NCBI RefSeq assembly: GCF_900496995.4
Contig: NC_044009.1
Location: 46,546,005 to 46,610,004 of the forward strand
From: Aquila chrysaetos chrysaetos
Lineage: Eukaryota > Chordata > Aves > Accipitriformes > Accipitridae
Direction of reading: 5' to 3'
Length of the DNA stretch: 64,000 nt
The notes beneath the pieces are model-generated. The model was not told the origin of the DNA. It did no database searches and saw nothing but the letters and a program-made list of their open reading frames with translations. How positions within the stretch are numbered: position 1 is the stretch's first letter; every line of letters begins with the position of its first letter. Below, piece after piece: positions 55,301 through 64,000 of the stretch. Made by a program: the position numbers and the translations under genes.

Positions 55301-58300
55301 CTGAACTAAAATCCCATAAGCCAGGAAAAACAGCTACACAATTACACTAACAGGTGGTTGGTTTCAAAACAAATTTCAAGGTCTGACAGCTCTGTGCACC
55401 TGCTTTGGGCTGATTTCTTTTAAGGACTTGGATTTGGCATGAACCATTGATAAAAACCATAATTCTTTGTGTCTGAGAAAAGTCATCATTACCATATAGT
55501 GATGATAAACTACTAAAGCTTTCTAAAAGTAGTACTTAGCCAAAAGGTAATATGGGTCATTCTGCACACTCTGTCATTATAGCTCAAGCTTTTTTCTACC
55601 GGAGAGCTTCAGGCAAACACCGTTAGGCTCAAACCTCTCCTTCTGTAAACTGAGATAATTCCATCTCACTAGAGTGGTGTGAGTTGAATTAGGTATGACT
55701 TTAGCCTTTGCCTTCACCATCATAAGAAAAAACAAATTTTATTTGATAGGGGATTTTGACAAAGATATTCAGCAAATTCTGTTATAAAGGTTGTACTTTT
55801 TCTTCTAAATTTCTTTTAATTGTTAACATTTCATTTGGGGAGGTTTTTTCTTGTATTTGTTCCTAGCTTATAGGCATTTTTCCTGAGTTTTGGACATAAG
55901 AAAGATGGTCATTTTCATTTTGGGGAAAAAATGAAAGCATGCTTTTATCATTTAAATGTCTGTACTGGTGGTCCTTTATGGATGGCTCCCACATGTCAGT
56001 AAGAAATAGTATAAATAATAAATTTGATCAGAACAGATTGATAAATGTAGCATTTGGGGTTGAAGTTACTTAGTTTCTACAGAATTGAAATGACATTTTC
56101 AGTACAGTCTAAATACCTAGAAATTCAAGTTCCTCTAATTTTCAGGTAGTGGGATGACATACAGCGCCAAGTTGATCACATCCCTGTAAGATCTGGGCCT
56201 TCATTTTGAACACCTCACTTTGCAAACCTAACATGTCATGGTTTTATGTGATGCAATCCTGAGTTCTAGAAATGTGTTTTACTAGTTTCTTTTAGAGGGA
56301 GCAGGAAGAATATGATGCCAGTTTTCAACTCTGAGCAACTAGTGTGAATAAATTATATGCATACCTACAGCCTAGTACTGTTCTGGGGACACCAGTATGA
56401 CCAGCACACTATGCAAACTGCAGCTACTTTTCACTGCTGTACTTCCTCTCTCCTCTTGTCTGTTGAGCAAAACTTGTAGGCATTTATAAACTTTATGGTG
56501 TTCAAAATTGTGGGGAGTGCGTACAGAACTGCTAGTTTAGTTTTTTGTTGTACTGTGGGGGTTTCCCCTCTACAGTTTGCTATTTCTTTAAGACATAAAA
56601 TGATGAGCATATGGTTCACAGCAGGTACCAGAGAAACAGATAAACAGGGTGATTAACCTGGCATAGCCCATCTCCTTTTTACAAATGAAAATGCAAATCT
56701 ACACGAGAGCAGGTTTTTGTTTTAACTGTCCTTCATTCAGAATGACTAAATACATTACCTGACAGCAGGTTGGGGTTTTTTTTTCTGAAGATTCTGTTTC
56801 TCAGACCTTGATAGATTACTCCTTTTTTTTGGATTGTTGAGGACATTCCTGTTAACTTTGCTTGGCTGCTGTATATGATTTAACTATGTGACTGTCAAGC
56901 TCTGTCTGTTAGTTTTTCATATTTTTGTAGTTACATTCCAGATTCTATGATCTGTAGACTTGAACTCATCTAACTGGAAAATAAGATATGAAAAGAAAGA
57001 TACTAAGTTACACCTTGTGAAATATACTTAAAATTTACATCTTTCAATTTGCTGTATCTATTATCTAGGTTTGCAGTGGTTTTGCCTTTGTTGTAGTTAT
57101 TCAGCTAATAAAGACTGGGGTGCCCTTTTTTTTGGTTGTCAATTTAAGACAGACACTTAGCACAAAGCCAAAACCTCAGCTGCCTTCCTTGAGGAGGAAG
57201 AGTTAGCAAAGCTGAGCATTAGATTCAAGAACTGGGTGCAAGGTTTTATCACTTGAAGGATCAAGCTACAGAAAAAAATATTAGAGAAGATCATGTGGAT
57301 GAAGAATCTGAGGATCTGCAAGTTTTCCCTAATGAATATCTACCAGTAAGCCAGGGACAATAGTCTTTTCTACCAGTGACTTACCAGTGGTAACCTACAT
57401 TTACACCAAATTAAGTTCAATGTAAAGCCACACCCTCAGACTGAACTACTCCTATAAATGCACCCCTGTCCATTTCAGACAAAGTTATCCAGGTTAGCAA
57501 AACTCTGCTGTTTGTTTAATCTAACCTGGCTGACCTTACTTGAAACACAATGGGAAATGCTCTTATGAACAGACAACATAGATAAGGGTTAGCAATTGCC
57601 ACTGAAGTGTAGCGTGATGAACAATTGAGAAAGAGCCGGTGGGCAGTAGCTTGTATGGTACAGCTGTTTGCAAAGACGTGTCTGTCTGTAGTGTGAATCA
57701 TTCTGAGAAGATGTGCATCTTGGATTTTCTGCATTTGGAGACTACCACTATGCTTACTGCACTGCTGTGACTAACAGTTTCTTTATCCAGTATGAAGGCT
57801 GCTTAGAGTTGTGTTGTATTCTAATATATTGGTAGATTCAAACTGCTATGGAGTGATCCTTTGTCACTTTCTTAGCTTGTGGCTCTAAGCTTTTCAGAAG
57901 ATCAGGACATCTCAGGATTTAGCTGTGAATGCTTTTCTGAGAGACCTGGCTGTTGAAGAGTGCTCAGATTTTAAATTGAAAGATTTGACCCACTTCGGGG
58001 AGGAAGAAGAACAAATAGAACTGGAAGTGGGAAGGTCACCTTTAATAGCACATGAACTACTTCTTAACAAGCTTTACAATTGCTTTGTTTCTTCCTCTCC
58101 TAGTGCTGTAAACATGACTAGCCAAAGGAAGACCTTAGAAAACAACTCAAGGAAGCTACGAAGGCTGTTGAGAAAGCAAAGAAGCCAGCTGGACCGGTTA
58201 GTGTTAAACACAACATTTTCTAGTAGTTGTAGTGGATTGATTTCTCCATATTTCTCAGTAACTACACATCACATCTTTCAAACTGGTACAGTGAAGCAAG

Positions 58301-61300
58301 TGAGGGCATTCTCATACAGAAAGCTCACTTTTTAATGCATAATAATAGGCTGGGTTCTGTTTGTAGTCTTCCTAAATCCCTGGTAAATAAACAGCTTCTT
58401 AAGCCAAGGTTGAACAGAAGAGGAAGATTTTAATATATCCCTTTTTCTCTTAGAGTTTAACTAGTGGGCTTTCTGCTAAAGGAGATCCTCTCATTTTTCT
58501 TGGTTTGGGCACAATTACTAGAGCAAGCACATTTGTCAATGAGTTGAGAAATACATGGGTTTTTTGCATAATGTCAAAATTCTGAACCTCATTCTTGGGA
58601 GGCTGCATGGTTTAGAGGGAATGTTGAATTGCTAGTGGTTTGTGATATTTTATATTTGAAGAATCAAGGAGATGGGATAATATTGACAAGTCATAGGTTA
58701 AACCTCTTAGTGAGAATAAGTTTGTAGATATCAAATCTAACTCTTCTTAGTTTATGATGTTCAAAAAAGATTTTGGGACTAGGAGGTAAGATTGATGAAT
58801 GCAGGTGGTATATCTGTGTCTGTAATTTGAAGTAACCATCATGTATTTTCAGAGTACCTATTACCAAGGTCACTGTAAGGTTATGTGGCATCCATGATCC
58901 CTGTCCCTCCTTTCCTAATTGTGCATAAGTAGAAGGATGAGTTGCTTAAACAACATACTGTGCCTTTGTTGTCCAGGGTGGTCTGCACAAGCGTTTGCAC
59001 TATGCGCACTGCATAGTGGGAGGACTTGATATTTCCTGGCTCCCTGATTACTTTCCTTTCCCTTTCGTTCCTCCACTGGGCAGCCTGTGTTGGTCTTCAC
59101 AGTGTACTAAATCTTGCTTGCAGACAAACATGGTCATTTGGTACCTGTCAAAGAACGGCAGTAGGGGCAGATGTTCCTCTGTCACTGTGTTCTACCTCTT
59201 GCCACAGTATTTAATCTCTCTCCCTCAGTACTTCATTGCCTCCCATCTGAAGTCTAAGAGACACCTCTGATGCAAATCAAAGGATGTTTTCTTTTCCTGT
59301 TATGTCTTCAAGAGCCCAGTTCTACTTGCATACACTAACTCCCATTTATAGTAACTCTAGCTCCATGGTTGGTTAAGTTATTGAACTACATTTCTTATTC
59401 TGTACTTCATTTTTATTTTCAGAAAAGCAACCTATGGCTTTTTACATTAGGAATCAAAGGAATGTTTTGCTGGAATATGTTTTGCAAGTTGAAATGCTTC
59501 TGACAGTAAAAACAAAATTCTCATCTTTGTTAACAGCTTGGATACATTTAGAATATAGTTTTATCCAGAATAATTTATCTCAGATTGGAGGGAAATTTGA
59601 ATTCTGAGGTGACATCACGTGAGGTTTAAGTCATACGAATGCACGGCATGAGCAAAAGGAAATGGTTCTTTATGAGACACAGCAAAACCGAGCAGGTAGG
59701 AAGAAGGAGAATGCAGATTTTGCAAAGGGAATACAAAAGAAAAGCCTTTTGTGTAATCAGTGTAGCAAACAAGAATAATAATAACAGAGACATAAATGCA
59801 GCAAACAAGAAAGGATTAAAAAAATGTAGTTATACTCACTGAGCTGATTGAGCTAGAATTGCCTTTGTATCATGTGCTGTCTTGTACTTTGAAACTAAAG
59901 TACATTAAAAAACAAAAATGAGAAAAATGCCTAATAAACTAATTTTGACTTTGAATGTCTGAGCTGTGAAATGCCTTTGTTTCATGTATTTATTTGTTTG
60001 TGATGTTATCTACAAGTAGTGACTGATTTCTTCCTGTACAATATCCATTCACTACAACTAAAGAGGGATAGGACATTCAGCCTTTGTCTTTGAAGTGAGA
60101 AAATAAGTTGTGCATGCAAAGAGAACTGATTACCTATGTTATTGCTGTGTCTATCCCAGTGCTTCTGTATGAAGTTCTCAGCCTTTATAAGTTAGAAATG
60201 TCATATAACTTTTTCTAGAGTAGGTTGAATAACTTTTTAAATTATGGTCTGCTGATAAAAGTTAAAGCTGTAAACTGAGGTTGATATAGAATAGCAAAGG
60301 AAAATAATCTTGGTTTAACTCACTCTGTAGGTGGTACAGTGTTCTACAGAATCACTGAGCCATTACTTGCTCTCCAATTGTTCTTCATTTTCCTGTGCTG
60401 AGAAGCTATTAGTGCAGGATATAAATTGCGTCTGTACTATATTTCTGCAGCTAACTGGTAAGGAATCAAACTTTTAAGTTGTCACATAGAGCTCCTCAGA
60501 CACCTCTACAACTTCAGACAATAAAACTTTCTAAAACTTAGGGGTTTGGAATCATGTAGGTCTTCTCAGATACAATGTTGCTATTTTAAAGGCTTTTTGG
60601 TCGATTCCAACTCCAGGACCTGTTTTCTGTGCAATACACTGCTTCAAGCCCATGGATTTGTAATTAGTAGGGAAACCAAATTCACGAGGCTGCTCACCAT
60701 TTAAAGTATCACAGTTCAAGCTTAAGAGACAGTTCATTGCAGCAATAATACTTCTTTGTCTTCATGACAGTTACAAAAAGTGATTTTTACATGTTGTGCA
60801 TGTTTGATTCAAGTGAAGCCATGGTCCCATCATGAACCCTGTAGCTTTCTTCTGTTCTGCTTTGTTTGTCACAAGCCACTTTCTGCTTAGGTGGTTAACT
60901 GTAGGTTTGCTTTGGAAGAGTGTTGGTTCGGGCTTATTGTCTCAAAAGCAGTGGCCTTAATCTGAACCGGATATAGCCTGGAATAATTTGAAATCCTATT
61001 GCTTCCAGTAACCTTGGGAAGGCTCATAAAAATATGACATGAGGTCTGAAGAGAGAAATGGAGAGATCTGATTATGAACAGGAAGAAAAACTTTCTGTTC
61101 AGAGCAAGTGATTAAGCTTCATGACTCCGTTTCCAAAACCACCTCCAAAAAAGATCAAAATGGTCCCTAGGATTTGCTTTAGCTATTACAATCAGTGGTT
61201 TAGTTTGCTGTAATTTTCCATTAAATAGCAGAAAATATATATGATCTATTTATAAAATTATTATTCTTTTTTTCCCTCACTGTGATCTTTTCCAAGTCTC

Positions 61301-64000
61301 AGTTGGGTTTTCCCCCCTCTCTTTTCTCCTCTGTCTCTTTCTAGAAGTTCCTCTCATGGTTTTCTGAGTTTGTTTCTCAGGAATGCTCTCAGGCAGAAGT
61401 TCTCAGTGGTACGAAGTCAAATAGATTATCTTTTTAAAAAAAATATTATTTAGTATTTCTTCTTCCCTTCATAGTCTTTATATGTTTTAGCCAGCTTGGA
61501 GAGGTATTGCATTTAAATATATGCATCATTAGTGAAGATCTGTGTGTGTACAACTGAGAGTAGAATTGGCTTAAAGTCTGCTTCAAAAGGAAATTGAGTA
61601 GGATCCTGCAATCCCGACCTGTTTCCCTTTCCAACAGCAATGAGCTGAATCAGAAGGGAACTAATGAATTCTGGTCGATTTCCTTCAGCGCACCAAAGCT
61701 CTTTAAACACATACTGAAGAAGGGAAATGAAGTAGGATTAGTCCATTTCCCTTTGAAGCCAGCTGTGTGTTCACAGTGCAAGTACTGGAACATTATTTCA
61801 CTTGCCACTTTCTGGCTGTGGGCCAAGCTGTAGTATCATCTTGAATTGATGCAAGATCTGAAAATATGTAGAGAAACACATAGACTCCCTCTGGACAGTG
61901 TGTAAGAAATTGGTATCCGTATGGCGAATTGGCTTGTGCTGTTATTCTTCAGTTCTTTACCTGTTCGTCAAGGGATCCCCTAATTATTTTTTTTCATTAG
62001 CTTTGCTGTGGCCATAAGCAGTTCTGGGGCCTTATTTTCCCTTTTAGATTGACTTCAAATGGGAGTGTGAATTTTTAATGTAATGTTAAGACATTTTGTT
62101 GTTTCTTTAGTGCTATTAAGTTGTGGTTTTGAGGGAGAAAAGTCCCACGTTTCATCTTATACAGAGTGTGTTTGGGAAGGAAGGATGTTTGAGGAGTTGT
62201 GTAATACTGAAAGCTGTATATGTGTGACTCATGCAAGTGCTAACTATTGTTCTGCCTGTATATAGCACCTTTCTTTCCAGAAGGTGTCAAAACATTTTGT
62301 AAATAATGTGGTGATTGCCTAGCCCGTGCAACTCTCAGGGACTGAAATATCCTTTTGCTCCAAAAGGATGAGACTTCACCACTCCATTTGCATTTAGTGT
62401 TGCAGAACTATGGCTACCACACAGCCGAACAGTTCTGATCCTTTGTATAGGAGATAAGCAAAAGATAACAAAAAGATAGGCAGAATCTTAACCACAGCAC
62501 TATACACATAAAGGACAATGGAAGGAAAAGTGGCTGCAATCTCATAAGTAGTGTGCCATAGGGAAGAATTGGAACATTTGGGCTGGGACCTTTCTTCTAC
62601 AGAGATATTGGATCTCTGTCTCTCACAGAGTCTTTCTTGCAATGGTCCACAGATACTGGCCTGGTCTAATCTGTTACAGGACATCTGCTATTTCCATGTT
62701 TTTCCATACCACTGTGGTTTTTGCCTGTTTAATTACAGCACATTTCTGAAGGCACAAACTGAGCTGGCAAATGTGCTGCCCTGATGGCATAAACGAGGCT
62801 GAACCAGGCATTTACTGGTGCGGTGGTGTCAGCTGGCGGTTATACATTTTTCACAGTTTGCGTTCACATAGCTATACTGGCTAGAAATTTGTAGTGTAGT
62901 CCCGACTCTAGGGATCAGTGGATGAAGATTCCTGGCTGCCCTTAAAGTAGATGCACGCTAACCAAATTAGGGATTTGTAGATTAGGACTGGGACTTCAGA
63001 CTTGGTCCAGAAGTGAGAGGGGGATTGGAGGAATACCCAAAGCACCAAAGCAATATTAGACTCTGTCAGGCTGAATGCAGTGCAGCTTCTCTCTGAGGTT
63101 CATGTTTGCTTGCAGGTTCAGTGAGCTGCTGAGTTGATACCAGAACTGACAAAAGGCAACTAACAAAAGCAATCTTCATATTAAAAACATGCCAACAATA
63201 AATTTAGGAAAGCTAGGAATAAATCTAAGGAAACTTGCTTCTTATTCTGACTGCTGTTTTTTACCTAATGATAACACTGTCTGTAATAGACAGTGAAGGA
63301 TTGTGATTGCAGAGCTGAGTTCAAACCACAAAATCTGAATCTGTATGGGCCTGCCTTTTGAGAAGATTAGGCAGTCCAAAACTAAATCCATGGATAAAGC
63401 AGTGATCTTTCTTCAGACTGTGGAAAACCCAAAGGAATTTCTTAGTTTACGGTTCTTTGTTCTCAGGAAAGCACAGTGAAAGGAGGGAAAATAAGAAAGG
63501 CTATGCTCACATTCCTAAAGAGGCCTTTTTAAAAAAAAAACACACCCAGGCAATAGAGTCAGGTAGGAAAAGATGAATGGCCTTGAGAATTTACATGCAA
63601 AGCTGCCCGTATGGGAGAGCTACAGGAAAGCTTAACAGATCTCCATAAGTACTATTAACTGAGCCAAAAGCTAACAGAAAATTGTCAGTATTCTACAAAG
63701 CCCAGCGAACAGTCCCAAACGCATGCATGCAGATTAGACATGCATGACTTCTGGGGGCCCTGAGATGGAAGGGGATGCACCCTATCAGGAGAGCGGGGAA
63801 AAAACAAACAAAAAAAAAGTGCAGATAATTCAGTACTCCCAAACCCTCTACTCTGGAGATGTTCCCTTTTGTATCTAACACAAGAGAGGTAGAAATTAGG
63901 CCACAGCATCACTGGAGCAGACGGGCAGGCTCTGTCTGTGCAGCGGCAGCATGTGCTTCTTTTCAGGGAGTTGCCTGGCAACGGAATGCTGTCCGCCTGA

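Larger units (their letters stand above)
50451..64000. other. Intergenic region beyond DARS1, no confident gene
   Basis: About 13.5 kb of mostly AT-rich DNA. I recognise no coding exon of a known gene and no CR1 copy. It contains the (CTCTT)6 tract, the GC-rich block at 52 kb, a short inverted repeat at 54504-54519 (GCCCTCC-CT-GGAGGGC) and an unexplained open frame near 58.1 kb. In mammals the next gene on this side is CXCR4, which is not in the window. Confidence 0.65.

Overview
This window is vertebrate nuclear DNA, most probably from a bird. Genes are split by GT-AG introns, two CpG-island promoters sit in an AT-rich background, and most of the recognisable interspersed repeats are CR1 LINE fragments. 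One of these (about 24.2 kb) keeps the avian-type CR1 3' end. I cannot name the species.

Layout. (1) Positions 1-3996, minus strand: the first six coding exons of MCM6, a subunit of the MCM2-7 replicative helicase. They encode about 310 residues (N-terminal helical domain, zinc finger and part of the OB fold). The AAA+ ATPase part lies beyond the left edge. (2) About 3.7-4.3 kb: the MCM6 CpG-island promoter, with a double E2F site and a CCAAT box. (3) About 4.3-8.0 kb: intergenic DNA and the DARS1 3' UTR. (4) Positions 8320-49909, minus strand: the complete 16-exon coding sequence of DARS1, cytosolic aspartyl-tRNA synthetase. The exon lengths add up to 503 codons plus a stop, with every splice phase closing. 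(5) About 49.3-50.45 kb: the DARS1 CpG-island promoter, with a TCTCGCGAGA palindrome and a near copy. (6) About 50.45-64 kb: a gene desert with no confident gene. In mammals the neighbour on this side is CXCR4 and the order MCM6-DARS1-CXCR4 is conserved, so this desert is probably the DARS1-CXCR4 interval.

The two genes are housekeeping genes in the same orientation, each with its own promoter. MCM6 acts in DNA replication licensing and is expected to be cell-cycle regulated through E2F. DARS1 charges tRNA-Asp in the cytosol.

I found no new multi-gene system. The observations most worth checking are a candidate poison exon in DARS1 intron 1, an isolated GC-rich block with CRE and CCAAT motifs at 52.0-52.15 kb, a protein-like ORF with splice-like borders at 58.1 kb, a very compact G-quadruplex motif at 23.9 kb, and a recurring G-run/T-run junction motif on both strands.
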